DNA of 64,000 bases from Atrichornis clamosus (taxonomy: Eukaryota; Chordata; Aves; Passeriformes; Menuridae). The stretch is taken from NCBI GenBank assembly GCA_013400975.1, contig WBMZ01008990.1, forward strand, positions 209,715 through 273,714. Reading direction: 5' to 3'. Numbering within the stretch: position 1 is the stretch's first letter; the number at the start of each line of letters is the position of its first letter. The notes under the pieces are model-generated. The model was not told where the DNA came from. It was given only the letters and a program-made list of their open reading frames with translations, and ran no database searches. This document shows, in pieces, positions 25,601-39,799 of this stretch. The position numbers and the translations under genes are program-made.

Positions 25601-28600
25601 AATTTCCTGCGTGTTTGAGAAAGAGACCCTTTTTAAGGTGTGGTTTGCACTTTAATACGGAGCCTTTTGCTTTTATGCCTATATGGCAATATTTGCTCTA
25701 TTTTATTAAAGCAGCAATCTGACTGGACCTCAAAACCCAAGAAACAAAACTCACTTGTATAAAAATATCTGTAAACAAACACAATTACTTCTGAAGAGGT
25801 GTAATAAAATATAAACTTTAATGGTTGTAAACTGAGAACATTGGTGACTTGGAAAACATCTTTTTTTATACTCACAATTAATTTAGGTGTTTCAACATCT
25901 ACGTAGTCACAAGACAAATTCAGCAGTTCTTCACATTATACTGAAATTTGTGTATAATTGTGTGTGCAGTGAGGTAATGACACAGGAAGTACATTACATT
26001 TAGCTCAGATTAGCTGACCAATTTTGCTTATGATTGTGAGACTTCAGCAGAAGCTCCTGGAAGATCTAATGCTGCAACCTCCACCAATGAGTCACCAGTG
26101 CCATAAGTCTGGCTGTAGTATTTCTGTAAACGGGAAAGAGAAGAAACATAGTGAGACACACAACAATTAATTACATATGCTTTAGTGCTTTGGATTTCAG
26201 CTTCCTGTTGCAGTTTTGGCTGTATTTCACCTGCAAAACATTCTTTCCTTTTAAATCATATTGACAATGTGAATAGCACGTGTATACTTTAACTAAACAA
26301 CTTACCAATTCAAGTGGGCTGCCTCAGCTGTAAGGCATGAACTCACAAGTGATAAAGCATGGCACTGCTTCAGTAAAATGGAATAAGAAATCATTTTGAC
26401 AGAGCTTAGATCTTGGTCTGGACTGTTGAATGGGTTTGGTTGTGAGATTTATTATTTCCGTCCCGCCTGCCCCTTTCCTTTCAAGGTCAATGTTCCTTAT
26501 TTTTTGTATAGCACATCTTACATGACAGTACAGAAAGAAATGCAACCTGGCTGGGTTAATGCTTTTGAGGTCAAAGTGGACTCCTGAATGCAGGGAAACA
26601 GTACCTGAGAAATAGTGTTCACAGTAATCCCATGAAGACAAACAGTGACTAAACATCAGATGATCAGACTGTTCAGTTTTACTCAGGGCTTGTTATGAAG
26701 GATTTTGACAGCAAATATTTCAGTCTGTAAGTAAGAAAATACTTACTCTCTCTATTGTTTAACTCAACTGGATGGAATTAAAGAGTGGAAGCTGTTGCTG
26801 TGATCATGGAATATTAAGTTTTGTCTGGAAACTGATTCTTGTTTATAGGATGTGCAGATACCTTTAAGATAATAAATTATTCAGTCTATAAGAACTAGAA
26901 ATAATATTTTTTTTCTTGTTCATTTCCCGTCCTATCCTTTACTAATGCAGGAAACATTGTAAAAGTGAATAGCAATGATACTTTTGAAGATGACTTGATA
27001 TATGCCGATGATAAGAACAGAATTTTAAAATGTCCAACCTAAAATATTGCAGATGACTGACTGTAGAATGTCTGTAAGACTAGTTCATCTTTCCTGAAGC
27101 TCTCTTGGGGCCTGAAAGAAATAAACCTATGTTCCTTTCATCACAGAGGGAGATAATGTTTCCCTAGCTGCTCTTCCATCCTACATACTAAAACAATAGT
27201 CAAGCCTCAATCTCATGTAAACCACATTAACTCTTTATCTAACCCTGCACCCTGTACAACTTCTTGTGATATATACATGTACATCAATACTACATTTGTG
27301 GGTAAAAATTGTGGCAAGTTAGAGCTTGTCTCAAAATCAAACTCCTATGTTCAACGTGTATCAGCTATTTTACATTTTTCTTCGTGATAAAACACTGACT
27401 TTTGCCTAAAACTAATGAAGTACAATAGAGTAGACAGAGCATTTAATCTGACAGTATCATTTAGGTAAAATGATATTTCTTTAAATCGTTCCTGCCAAGA
27501 AAAATTCATACTCTCATCATTTTATTATCTTGGATTTGAATTGTCATTTCTTCCAGCACTTTCTCTATGAAGACCCCTTATGTTATATTAGCAGTTGCAG
27601 TTTGAAAGTGCACCTTGAAACTACATGCAGCATGCAAACTCTTCTCTCAATAAATACAGTATATCATGTCTCAAGCATACCAACTAAATCAAGTGACTTC
27701 GTGAAGTTATTCCAGAGTGTTAAAAGTTTCTGTAAGAATAGCTAATGCCAGTATCTCTCTGATAGAATCACATCAGTATTTTCTGCTACTTCAAATTCCA
27801 CTGTTATGGTCAGGTAAATGAAAGAAATTATAAAATGTCATATGCCTGGGTGTCTAGACATACTGTTTATATCTCATCACTAAAAGCTGTTCACACAGAG
27901 GTCAGTGACACATTTGCTGGGACAATTCATTAAATAAATTTTATCAAGTGTACTGACTGTAGAGTGGCTATTTAATTTTACATTATACCATAAAAAAGAT
28001 TATCAGATTTTGATACAGTGAAGCATCTGTAATATTGATTTCAGTGATACTGGGTCAAGATCTGTTACTATCTCTTTCAAAAAAAAAAAAAGTAGAACCA
28101 AGTCTGAAGACCCCAGGAGGAACTATCTTTGTAGTATATCTTGAAAACATCTCACTCCTTACTATGTTCATCAGTGTCACAATCATTCCTGTGAAGCTAA
28201 AACAGTCATAAAGAAACAGCTATGGATTCTTGAAAATTTAAAGGTATTAGGAGGCTGTGTGCTTTCTTTGTTTATGATAGTCTTCTTGTATTTCTTCGTA
28301 GTTGAGATTTCCACTAATAACCTTGAGACATCAGCCCACTGATACAGAAAGCACAGTGTTAAAGACAGTATGAAGCTTTTAACGTAAAAGATCTTTTTCC
28401 TGGGAAAAGCAAATGCTAACCATGGCAGAGAAATATGCTGCTATTTGATTTAGTGTAAATTACTTTATATCAATTAACTTCAGCTTCTACAATGTGTGAT
28501 CACTAAGAAGGAACTGATTTTATAGTGTTCCGCACAAAAGTTCAGTAGCTGTGTAATCCTCATGTAATCTCTATTAAAATACAGAATGTGAACAGAAAAC

Positions 28601-31600
28601 AGAGTAGAAGTGAAGTGGTGATTTACCCATTAGGGAAGGATGAGACAATGTAAGCCTGTCACCCTGTTTGCCGTGCCCCAGCAAAGGTTCTCTTTGGACT
28701 TCTGCTCTACTGAGTTGAGTTTTTTCTTCAGACTTCTTCAGGACAGGAACAATTCAGACATGAGATAGCATGAATCCAGTTTTGTAGAGGAAAAAATTCT
28801 AGAACTTATTCTCTCTGGGACTCATTATATTCCAAGAGATATGTGGAAGCAGGCACTATTCTTGCCTGTACAAAAATCAAGTTCTGAACATAGTATGAAG
28901 GACACTGATCATTCTTTTTATACTCCTATTACGTTCTATACATTAAGTCAAGACTTTGCCTCCTACCTGTACTACTATGACTGCAATAACTTTAATAACT
29001 TGATTTGAATTAATTATGTGAAGCTGTTATTACAAGAGACCTTTCTTAACTTCTTTTAAGGAGCTGTATAAAAATAACATACAGGGCATAAATCTGTTTA
29101 TTTCAGAGTGCCTATAAACATTAATTTTTGAAATTTAATTTAAATTATTGATACTGCAAATCAAATGGTTTATATAATGCTTGTGGTAATCATTGGCCAT
29201 AACGTTCTCTGTGTTATTAAGTCCTCATCATTTATAGTATCTCTTCAGTTTCTACCTTCTCCACCTCCTTGCTTAGAGTAACTTCAGAATAAATTCCAGA
29301 GAATTCCAATTGCTAGTTCTAACTTGCTCATGATGATTCTGTTTGAATTGTAAACTGAACATAAGAACTGTACCATCAACTGGATTTTCTACTGTGTATT
29401 TAGGACTAATTCAAGTCCCAGTGATGTGAAACCGGAGTTTTCTTATTGATTTCCCAGTGAGGTGGATTGAGCCCTTAGGCAGTACTTCTAACTCTAGTTC
29501 TCTAATGTCTAGTGCAGTAACGAGGAAGAACTAAAGCATCTCTGTTATTAACCATGTCAACACCAGAGTTGGAGAAACTGCAAATATATCACTCAAGAGG
29601 AATGAAATAGTAATTACAACTTATGCTTCCCCTTTTCATAATGAAAAAGAAACCAATTGTTAATTTATTATAATTGTCAAATAAGCTAACATTATTTGTA
29701 CCTTATTTTTCAATTAAATTCTATAAAGAAAATTAATGGTCACCATAACAGAGAAACTGAAGTAATCAAAATACAAACCCATGCTCCTTACTACTACCCA
29801 CCTTCAAGTACTTTCCTGAGTTTTACACCTTCTAAACCTGAAATCCCATAATGTTCTCTTATTTTGATGTAACAGAAATTTTCTGTCATCCTAATAATTC
29901 CTGTCAGTCATGATGTTCTTTCTTCTTGATGAGAATGAGAGAGAAAGAGATGAGTAAGGTTCTTAATGAAATGACTCAGCTCTAACTTTTTCTTGCCGGT
30001 AGCCAGAAAACTATTCCCACTTAACCACAATAGCAGAATGCAGTGAAGAATTGAAAAGAAAAAAATGGGGAGTGTAGAGTAATACATTAATTGTCAGTTT
30101 TAGCAGTAAGCAAATGTGAATTTCCTCAGTGCATTTAACTTTAAAAATTCAAACCTAAAAGTTGACACCGTTCGTTCCCCATCCTTAAGGAATATTAAAT
30201 AAAGGACTGTATGAAGTGACTAGCTGCCTGTTTCACACAATAGCAATGAAGCTTCAGCGATCTCTGTGTGCATTAAAGAGGTGTGTTTGAAGTGCAGTCT
30301 GATACCAGAATTCACTCCTTGTGTTGCACTTACATTTGCAAGGCCGTTACCAAAATGAGAATACTGAAGTTTGAGGCTTATCCTATGAAAGGGGTGAGGA
30401 TGTAGTTCAGATTTAGAAAGGCAAACAAAGCAGTTCTGTAAGATGCCCCCCCAGTACCTCTGTGACTTCACTCAAGGCATCTGCTGTAGTCCCATGTCTA
30501 CTTCAAGAAACATACAAAGCAAATCAAAAATCATACTTTTTCTTTTATTCACCAGTTAAGTGTTATGCTACATTGGATGCATTAATCAACTTCCTACATA
30601 ATCCCAAGGAAGCAGAAGGAGGATCTGATCCACATCCCAGACTTTGTTTGGAGAATTCTAGGTCTTCATAAGCAAAAAATTAAGAGACAAAATTAGGTCT
30701 CTGTCTTTCTGAAATATGTAGTACCAATTGCCTGTGTCATTTTGGAACACTTTATCTGAAAGAGACTAGAAAAAAAAAATTTCCTGTGTGAGAAATGCCA
30801 TATCATTTCTTCCAACTGCCTTTTGGATTGAAAATTCAGGAATTTAAAAATTTCCAGAGCTTAATGGGGAATTTCTATTAAAAGTACCTCAAAATGGGAA
30901 AGGAAAGACAACAGAGGTTTCAAGAGGCAAGGTACTGCTATGAAAAGTATGGACTGCACTTCTGCCTCTGCCTGAAGATAGTGTTGAGCATTTCAAAGTC
31001 AAAGCAGGGCCTCCAAGACAAACTCTTGAATAAAACCCAAATTTTTAGGCTGGCCAAGTGTTTCACAATTTTCTGTTTGACTTGATTTCTGAATTTGGAA
31101 GGGTTTTTTGGTTTTTTTTTTTTTGAGTAGAAGTGTAGCTGCATAGAAGAGCTAGCCAAGAACATATCCATGCCTTTCCAAAGCAAGACAAAATACATGA
31201 GCTTGTAAGAAAGGGAACATTTACATATGTACCTTTAATGAGAATTCATTTTTTTTTCTTTGATGCATGTAAGGAAATTCATAAAATACTTTTGAAAATA
31301 AGTCAATGCATATAACCAACAAAAAGATTGCTGCTATTACATTTGGGTTTGTGAACATTTGAATATCTATGGATTGTTTGTAAATCATCACAACTGTAAC
31401 ATAATTTTTAAATTATGATTTTTAAAGGTACTGCATCCAAACAAAGATATATGTCAAGGGACAAAACATAATCAAGCAGACAAAATATTAAATGAAAATA
31501 TTCTTTTAAAAGACCAACAACCATTTAATTTCAATTTACCTGAAATATATTCTCTGAGTTTCTCCTTACATATAATTTGCATATCATGCTTTAAAAAACA

Positions 31601-31732
31601 TTAGACTATCATGGTAGGACCTATAGATTTGGGATTACTAAAGAGAGTTTTTTCCAAAAATGGGAAAATAAGTAGCAGAACTCTGCTGCTATCTATTATC
31701 TGGTAGGCATCAAGAACTGAAGCCAGTGGAAA
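22613..31732. other. Unique A+T-rich DNA, no gene seen
   Basis: Nine kilobases hold no supportable gene, RNA gene or recent mobile element. A small GC-rich patch at about 23150-23215 contains CTGCTG-type repeats after a splice-acceptor-like CCTGCCTCAGG. I do not consider it an exon. A poly-A run lies at about 28080-28091. Confidence 0.5.
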
Positions 31733-33675
31733 TTATAGAATCAGAATCATTTAGGTTGGAAAATACTTATCATCAAGTCCAACCATAAACTTTACACTGC
31801 CAAGTCCACCACTTTACACTTCCAAGTCCACCACTAAACCGTGGCCCAGATAGCCACAGTCTTTTAAACACCTTCGGTGATGTCAGTCCACCACTTCCCT
31901 GGGTAGGTTGTTCCAGTGTTTGACCACACTTTCCATGAAGAAATTTTTCCTAATAGCTAAACAAACCCTCCACTGATGCAGCTTGAGGCCATTTTCTCTT
32001 GTCCTGCCCCGTTACCTGTGAGAAGAGATCAACCCACATCTCACTATAACCTCCTTCAGGTAGGTGCAAAGACTGGTAAGTTCCCCTTTGAGCCTCCTTT
32101 TCTCCAGGCTAAAGAATCCCAGTTTCCTCAGCAACTCCTCATCAAACTTGTGCTCCAAACCCTTCACCAGCTCTGTTGCCCTTCTCTGGACACACTCCAG
32201 CCCCTCAATGTCTGTCTTGCTGTGAGAGGCCCAGAACTGAACACAGGACTCAAGGTGTGGCCTTACCAGTGCCAAGTACAAAGGGACCACCTCTGCCCTG
32301 GTCCTGCTGGCCATGCTATTGCTGATAAAGGCCAGGATGCCATTGGCCTTCTTGGCCACCTGGGCACACTGCTGGAGCATGTTCACCCATTGGTGACCAG
32401 CACCACAGGACCCTTTTCCACTGGGTAGCTTTCCAGCCACTCTTCCCCAGTCCTGTGGGCTCTGCATGGAGTTGTTGTGACCCAAGGTCAAGATGCAGCA
32501 CTTGGCCTTGTTGAACCTCATATTTTTGGCCTTGACCCATTGATCCAGCCTGTCCAGATCCCTCTGCAGAGCCTTTCTACACTCCAGCAGATCAAGACTC
32601 CTGCCCAACTTGGTGCCACCTACAAATGTCTGATGGTGCACTCGATCCCCTTGTCCAGGTCATTGATGAAGATATTAACAGGACTAACTCCAAAACTAAT
32701 CCCTCAGGAATATGACTTGAGATGGGCCACCAGCTGGATGCAACCACATTCACCATCATCCTTAAGGCTCAGCCATTCAGCCAATTTGCTCCCTAGCAAA
32801 CAGTGGACCTGGCCAAGTCTTGAGTAGTCAGTTTCTCGAGGAGAATGCTGTGGGAGACAAAGGATTTACAAAAGTAAAAGGATTTACAAAAATCCAGGTA
32901 GAAAACATCCAGAGCCTTTCTCTCATCCACTAAGTGGGGTTGAATTACCATGAAAAGGAGATCAGGTTGGTCAAGCAGGACCTGCCTTTCCTAAACTCAA
33001 GCTCGGTGGGCTTGAACATCTGGTTTTCCTGTACATACCATGTGATGACACTCAAGATGATTGTTCCATAACTTTTCCTGACACTGAGGTCGGACTGACA
33101 AGCCTGTAGTTCCTCAGAACCTCCTTCTGACCCTTCCTATAGAGAGGCATCACACTGGCCTATCTCCAGTCCACTGGCATCTCCCTAGTTGACCAAGACT
33201 GATGGTAAATGATGGAAAGTGACTTGGTGATCACCTTGGCCGGCTTCCTTAGTACCCTTGGGCGGATTCCACCTAGCCCATTAGACTTGTGGGTAGTTAA
33301 GTGGTGTAGGAGTTCACTGAACATTTCCCCTTGTATTATGGGGGCTTCATTCTGTTCCCCATGCCTGTCTTCCTGTTCAGCAGTCTGTGCACCCTGAGAA
33401 CAACTGGTCTTACCATAAAACACTGAGGCAAAGAAGTACCATTAAGTACCTCAGCCATTTCCTTATCCTTTGTCATTATGTTTCCTCTTCCATCCAATAA
33501 ATGACGGAGGTTCTCCTTAACCCTTCTTTTGTTGCTGATGTATTTATAGATATACTGTCTTTTCAAGCAGTAGCCAGTTCTAGGTGAGTTTTGACTCTTC
33601 TCATTTTCTCCCTGAACAACTTCACAACATCCTTGTAAACTTGAGAGTTGCCTGCCCCTTCTCCCAAAGACCATA
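31733..33675 (-). mobile_element. 5'-truncated CR1 LINE, minus strand
   Basis: The element's 3' end is at 31733, with the AGAATCAGAATCATTTAGGT tail characteristic of CR1. The 3' untranslated part runs to about 32010, followed by the ORF2 C-terminal half up to about 33675, where similarity stops. The endonuclease domain and 5' end are missing, the usual result of incomplete reverse transcription in non-LTR retrotransposons. The copy is about 1.94 kb and old, with frameshifts and stops. It contains two local duplications: 22 bp at 31790-31833, and about 15 bp repeated within 32859-32891. No TSD is expected for CR1 and none is seen. Confidence 0.95.
32012..33675 (-). pseudogene. Broken CR1 ORF2 (reverse transcriptase, C-terminal half)
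   Basis: On the minus strand the reading starts with a linker before the RT domain (YKDVVKLFREKMRRVK, about 33620). It continues with YKYISNKRRVKENLRHLLDG (about 33540-33480) and HKSNGLGGIRPRVLRKPAK (about 33280), the start of the RT fingers. It passes through several frameshifts at about 32650-33150, where the palm should be. It resumes with [59 protein letters not shown] and [19 protein letters not shown] up to the stop at 32012. The catalytic FADD box of CR1 is replaced by FVGG, so both active-site aspartates of that motif are lost. The gene cannot make an active enzyme. The longest intact frame is 209 codons (32012-32641). Confidence 0.92.
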
Positions 33676-35145
33676 ATCCTAGAATTCCATGGAATATGGT
33701 TGACATATGGCTAATCAGGAGCCATGATAAACAGTTGCCTGGATCAGCAGTTTCTATCAAAGATATGATAGGTGTTGGTAGGAATTGAGCTACAGTTCAC
33801 TGTCAAGCTTTTTCATGTTGTGATGGAAGATTGTGGTTTGTTTGGTTTTTGTTTCATTTAATATCAACAAATCTTTGTGTTGGTATGATTGGATGTGTGT
33901 ATCTGCTTGAATAGAAAATGCAGTTAAGAACACCTAGTGCTGTACAGATTGGAAGGTAGTAATGCATTAGAGTTGAGAAACTGTAGATCATTAAAACTTG
34001 GAACTGTGTTCTAATGTAAATTTTGAAAGTTCCTCTTGTCAGGAGTTATTTTATTTCTTTATTTTACCCATAATACCTTTAAATGAAATTGCCACAGGAT
34101 TTTTCATATCTGAAATTCCTGGGTTTATTTTCATAATTTTACATGAACTATTGCATCTGCTTGTTGGCGTAAGATATTTAGGTTCTTTAACTAAAAAAAT
34201 TTCCAAACCTGTTTAAGCATGTAAGTGAACTGTCACGCTTAATTTAAAGCCACACATAAATGATTTATTAGTGAAAAGTATAGGAGGATACAGAGCTGGA
34301 TAGTTTTCCAAATCACTATTTTGATATGAAGCTACACTCAAAAAAAGGTGTTCTCTGTTGACAGAGAAGGAAAAGATCTAAAACAATTTCCTTTTCTGCC
34401 TTGTGTCATCACGGTGTGACTCCAAAAGATGGAGGAGGAGGAACAGCTGCACCTTTCTCAAAAATCTGTTTCTTAACTCTAAACACTACATATCTATTTG
34501 TATCACTGCTTTTTTTATTTACTGTTTTTGTCTTCTCAAAAGTTATTGTATAATTATCCTGTGTAAAATAGCTGCAAAAATCTAGACAAAAATGGCTAAA
34601 GTTGTAAAATCAAAGATGGCTCTAATTTCTGATATTTTACATTATTTGCTATAGGAAGGAGCTGTTGGAAAATGGACAACAAATATGCAGAATTTTATGC
34701 AAAATTTTGACTACAAAATCCAGTTATTTTTTGCCAGTCTGACTGAATTTAACTCAATTTATTCAAGACCATATTAAATTTCTGTATCCAAAAGCATTCC
34801 TAACCTGAGTGAGCAATTGTGATTTTCACTGTACACTAGGGACAAAATTCCTATGTCTGTAATTTTTGAGGGACGTATTAGTTGCTCAGTAATAGGTTTC
34901 TGGAAATGGTTGAAAAGGATCCAGGACACTGAAGGGTTTATCTTCTTTTTTCCCATTAGCATTGTCAAGTGCTATTTTGGCTCTGTGCCATGTGATAGCA
35001 TCTCTGTGACACCCACATCTTTCCCAGGCCCTCGTCCCTGCTTTAAACTTCATTAGACATTGATATTTGCAGAGATGCTTCCAGCTGCCTACAGGCAAAG
35101 TCCTTAATTTTAACTTAGTTTACAAGTATCCATAAAGTTTTTCAA
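33676..35145. other. Unique DNA, no gene seen
   Basis: No gene or repeat is recognised between the CR1 and the purine minisatellite. Confidence 0.5.
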
Positions 35146-35640
35146 ATGGGGAAGGAAGGAAAGAAGGAAGGAAGGAAGGAAGGAGGGAAGGAAGGGAGGA
35201 AGGAAGGAAGGGAGGGAGGAAGGGAGGAAGGAAGGAAGGGAGGGAGGAAGGGAGGAAGGAAGGAAGGGAGGGAGGAAGGGAGGAAGGAAGGAAGGGAGGG
35301 AGGAAGGGAGGAAGGAAGGAAGGGAGGGAGGAAGGGAGGAAGGAAGGAAGGGAGGGAGGAAGGGAGGAAGGAAGGAAGGGAGGGAGGAAGGGAGGAAGGA
35401 AGGAAGGGAGGGAGGAAGGGAGGAAGGAAGGAAGGGAGGGAGGAAGGGAGGAAGGAAGGAAGGGAGGGAGGAAGGGAGGAAGGAAGGAAGGGAGGGAGGA
35501 AGGGAGGAAGGAAGGAAGGGAGGGAGGAAGGGAGGAAGGAAGGAAGGGAGGGAGGAAGGGAGGAAGGAAGGAAGGGAGGGAGGAAGGGAGGAAGGAAGGA
35601 AGGAAGGAAGGGAGGAAAGGAGGGAGGGAGGGAGGGAGGA
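35146..35640. repeat. Purine-only minisatellite, 28-bp unit, about 15 copies
   Basis: Almost every base from 35146 to 35640 is G or A on the plus strand. The central part (about 35185-35605) is built from an essentially identical 28-bp unit made of GGAA and GGGA tetramers: GAAGGAAGGAAGGGAGGGAG then GAAGGGAG. About fifteen copies follow one another. The ends are simpler GGAA or GGGA runs. Because 28 is not a multiple of 3, all frames stay open, which explains the 187-193 codon arginine/glycine/glutamate and proline/serine/leucine frames; they are not genes. Pure purine mirror-like tracts can form triplex DNA, and GGAA arrays can bind ETS factors (known in general; not shown here). Confidence 0.97.
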
Positions 35641-38600
35641 ACATATTCTTTGCATCAGGTATATGAACTGCATGAGAACTGCTCAGTTGATTTCTTTCCA
35701 TGTATATTTAATTTATACACCTAAGCCATGGTGATTAAGGCATTTATAGAAATTGATGGGAAAGGAAAATAAGTATCTTCACAGAATTTGCAAAAATATA
35801 ATCATTACTTTTGTCCCGCTGTGAATTTTCTGTGGAGAGGCTACAAATGTTTATGAACTTTTTTTGGTGCCATGTTGTACACTCAGTGAGTATTTTTTTC
35901 TAATTAAGTTTCTGCCACTGTTTCTGATTGCTTGTTAATTTTAAGATATACAGTTGAATTGTAACTGAAATAACTTTTTTCACCTTTTCTAATTAAATTT
36001 TTGTAATTTATTTTTGTTTTCATCAAGCAACAGCACTACTTTTATTGTCTCAGTCTTTTAAAGCAATTATGGCTAAATTAAATTGCAGAGGGATGGTCAC
36101 AACCGTAAATTGTTTACAGAGTAGTGTAAATAAAACAGATGACAGGAAATTGTAAGTCAAATTTCATGGATTATTCCTCATGTAAATTTTTGTAAAAAAA
36201 AAAGTTTAAGTCTTTGTTACAATAGGAGATTAAAAAAAATGTGAATGAACCCTATCAAGGTTCTTAAAGATTTAGAAAAAATAATTTACTGATCAGATGA
36301 ACACCTTCTTGATTGTAGCTTTCTAAAGGTATGAAAAGGAAAAATACATTTGAAGACTTTGTATGAAGCAAGAGAGCACAATTCAAACAAAATTGTTTAG
36401 AAAGAGACAATTCTCTTCTCTTTTTCAGCAGTGACTATTGGATTCCATTCAAACTGCCCCCTTTTAGATTTATTCTGTAGCGGATATACAATGCTGGGTA
36501 AGGGAATTTTAGTTACATCTTTCTCTCTTAATAGTTCTACATAATATAGGAGCACATTGGAAAGAAAACATTCAGTTCTGTGTGCAGAATTTTCTGCTTA
36601 ATAGGTCTGTGATTACACACCTGATCAACAAACATTGAAAATTCTCTTGGATGTTTCTGTCTGACTCTATTTCTGCAGAATGGAATAAGAACTTAGTTTT
36701 TACCTCTCAGTAGTGCTAAATTCTCCAATAACTCAACTAAAAGATGATGGTAAAGTAATTCACCCTGTGATTTACTGAGATACTAGAGAGATTAGGTTGT
36801 TTATTTTAGTAGTTGTTGCTGGCAGTGAACTTTTTACTCCAAAGAAGTTTCATTTTAACATGTTTCTTTGGATGTCTGTTTTAATTGTCCAGAAAATTAA
36901 ACATGATGAGATTCCTCTCATTGACTACAGCAGTACTATGTAAACAGATAAAATTTGAAGATTCAGCTCAAACACAGGAGTACATATCTTGGATACTACA
37001 CTTCTACTTGAGAAGGTTGCTGGAATGTTGTGCAGATGAACTGAATGTGATGTGGAACACAGACTGGCCCAGAGAAGAGAATAAAATAATATTAAAAATT
37101 ACTTTGAGACCATGAGGGTAATTTATTTGTGCACAGATTTTATTTGGGGATTATCTAAGGTAGAGTTTATATAACTTTCCAAATATGATATCCAACTGGG
37201 ATCAGTTTGTTAAGATTTGACAGTTTGAGTTCTTTATTCTCAGTTAAGTTAAGCTATGGAGTGATTTTAGTAACTAGACACTATGGCTTTCTTGTCCCTC
37301 AGATGCTAAGACTCATGTAAGTAAGTCCTTATATTATGAATATTACGTTAATTTAGATAGCAACAAAATATGATTCATTTAGAAAATTCCTGTATCAATC
37401 TTTTATTTTAATACTTTTGTATATCTGGAATAAAAAAAATGTGCTGATAATTTACCAAGTATGGTCTCTGACACAAATGCTTACCTCCACTATCCAGTTT
37501 TCTCTTCTCTATCCATGCTCTGCAACATGTTTTTAAATTTGTTAGTCCAAACAGACATCTCAGAGGAATTTCTATTATTACTTGTATTTCAGTTTTAATG
37601 TCAATCTTAGTATTGGCTTTCAAAACCTACTCTCACACGAAGAAATCAGTGGTGCAATGCGTTGTCTGCCTTAAAAACATTTACACTTTACCAAGATGAA
37701 GTGGTACACCAATAATGTATTTATCTTTTTCATCTCGCTTGTTATGATTTTGGTGGAATATATGTTTGGAATAAATAAGTAAATATGTTTATATATAAGA
37801 GGAAAATATACCGTCCTGTGAAATCCATGCGTTAATTGCCCTTATAATGTGTTTTTTGTCACATGCTCATGATTCTTTTCATAAAACCTCCTAAGACTGC
37901 ATCTTAAATTGTAGATCTCCAAGAGTTTGGTAATTATTTGTACACAGCATAAAATGTATGCCTACGGGTGTATTTAGACCAATTCTCTCTCTCCTCTTCC
38001 CCACTGAGATATTGAGAGTGATGCAAGGTATTACAATGACATAATCCAGCTTTCCGGGTGGTCACCTTACTTTCCCATCACTCGTTGGATTAAAAATAAC
38101 ATCTCATGAAAATGAAGTATTGTGCAGTTACTGGTTTTGTTCTTCTGGCCTCATGCCAGATTTAATAGTAAAAACTCTATGTTATTTGTGGGAATAAGGC
38201 AGAAAAAATGGAACATGAGGATATTTTTAGAACTTTTTATACATATTTATTTGATTCTTTTATGTTTCCAGACTGGCTACTTTTGGGGTATAGTGCAAGG
38301 TTACACTAGACCTTTATTTGGGATGATCTGTACAAGTTACTCATGGCTTCACACAGAACCTCATAAAGCACAATAGCTGAAACCTCTTAGAAGCTAAAAG
38401 TTACATTTGTCAAATAGATGGTTTGAACACCCAATAATGTGAAACCTTGAAGGAAAGATTAGCAAAATGGCTAATGACAACCATGGGTCATCATCTTCTG
38501 ATGGATGTGCACTACTGATCTCTTTTATAGTTACATTTTTACAGGTGCAGTTTCTTATTGTTTACCTGCAGGTATATGTCTTCAGTTTGGGAAGATATCT

Positions 38601-39799
38601 TGTATTTTCTCTTGGGAGGAGAAAAAAAAAAAAAAGCTTTTGTATTTATCTGTCTGTACATTCTTTTTTGTGAAGTCAACAATGTCTTCACAGTCACACA
38701 TCTCCAAAAACAATCTGATCTCTGCAGAGTGGGATTGATGAGAGTTAGGAAAATGATTACCAGTAAAAGATGAAGCAGTGGAAAGATAGTGTTTTTAACA
38801 TAAAATGGCTTTTTGTTTTTGAGACTGAAACTCATTTCCAAATGAGGGTCAGAGTATCATAAGTTCTTCTCTGAGCAGGTCTTCAGTCTCACCTTGTGTT
38901 ATGTATTTTAGTTTTGTTTGTGTAATGCATTGTAATTTTTTTTTTTTATGCTTGTTTTGTTTGAATAAACATGTTTACTGAGCTTAGTATGACATTGCCG
39001 TGAGGTTAGGAGGTAATACAGATTTTGAAGATTCACTAGGAAAATAAGTTTACTGACCTGTGTTTAATGATCAAGAGCAGTGATTTATTACAACAGACCT
39101 CAGTAAGGGTTGTAAAAACATTTTTAATGGTAGGGATTCAATGCAAAATCATGCTTCTGGCATTCAACAATTGTTCTCTGTCCTGGTTTGCTTTTGCAAG
39201 GTCACTCAGTGTCCCTGGCTCCTCTTCTTACTGTACCCTGATAATAATATTCCTGACTAATCTTCTGACATTCTTCTGTTTCAAAAATTCTCAGCATACA
39301 CTGGCACTCCTGAAGTGAAACCCTCAAACGTTGACTCACCAACTACACAAGCATGCTGCAAAATTATGCATTAGCTCACACTGATTAAAATTGGTCTCAT
39401 CTAAACAAATTAAGGGGTCTGATCTCTCATCCATATGCATGGCTAATTCTCATTAATGCTTAAAGGGGGTGTGTGCATACATGGATGGCAGAGCACACCT
39501 CGGGCTGTGGAATGTTGAATCAAACTGAATCAAAGTTTCAGTTTGATTTATTTCTGCAACAGTAACAAAACATTCAGTGATAAATATTTAAATAATTTAG
39601 AGAAATCTCAAAGGGGAAAAAGTTCAGTATTGTATCTTATCTTGTACCTTACACTAATAAATAAATAAAACAATATATCTTATCTCTGTAAGCTTGGAGA
39701 AAAGTAGTACATTTTACCTGCTACTGGCTTTTTGTAATGTCTGGAAAAAGAAAAATCATAGATGCTACAAAGTTTCATCCTCTCAAAACAGTGAAACAT
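35641..39799. other. Unique A+T-rich DNA, no gene seen
   Basis: No supportable gene is visible. A perfect 12-bp inverted repeat with a 7-bp spacer lies at 39518-39548. Confidence 0.5.

Noticed and set aside
31976..32827. Plus-strand frames of 150 and 116 codons
   Set aside because: They are antisense shadows of the CR1 ORF2 relic.
35110..35724. Three open frames of 187-193 codons
   Set aside because: They are translations of a 28-bp purine repeat, open in every frame by composition alone.
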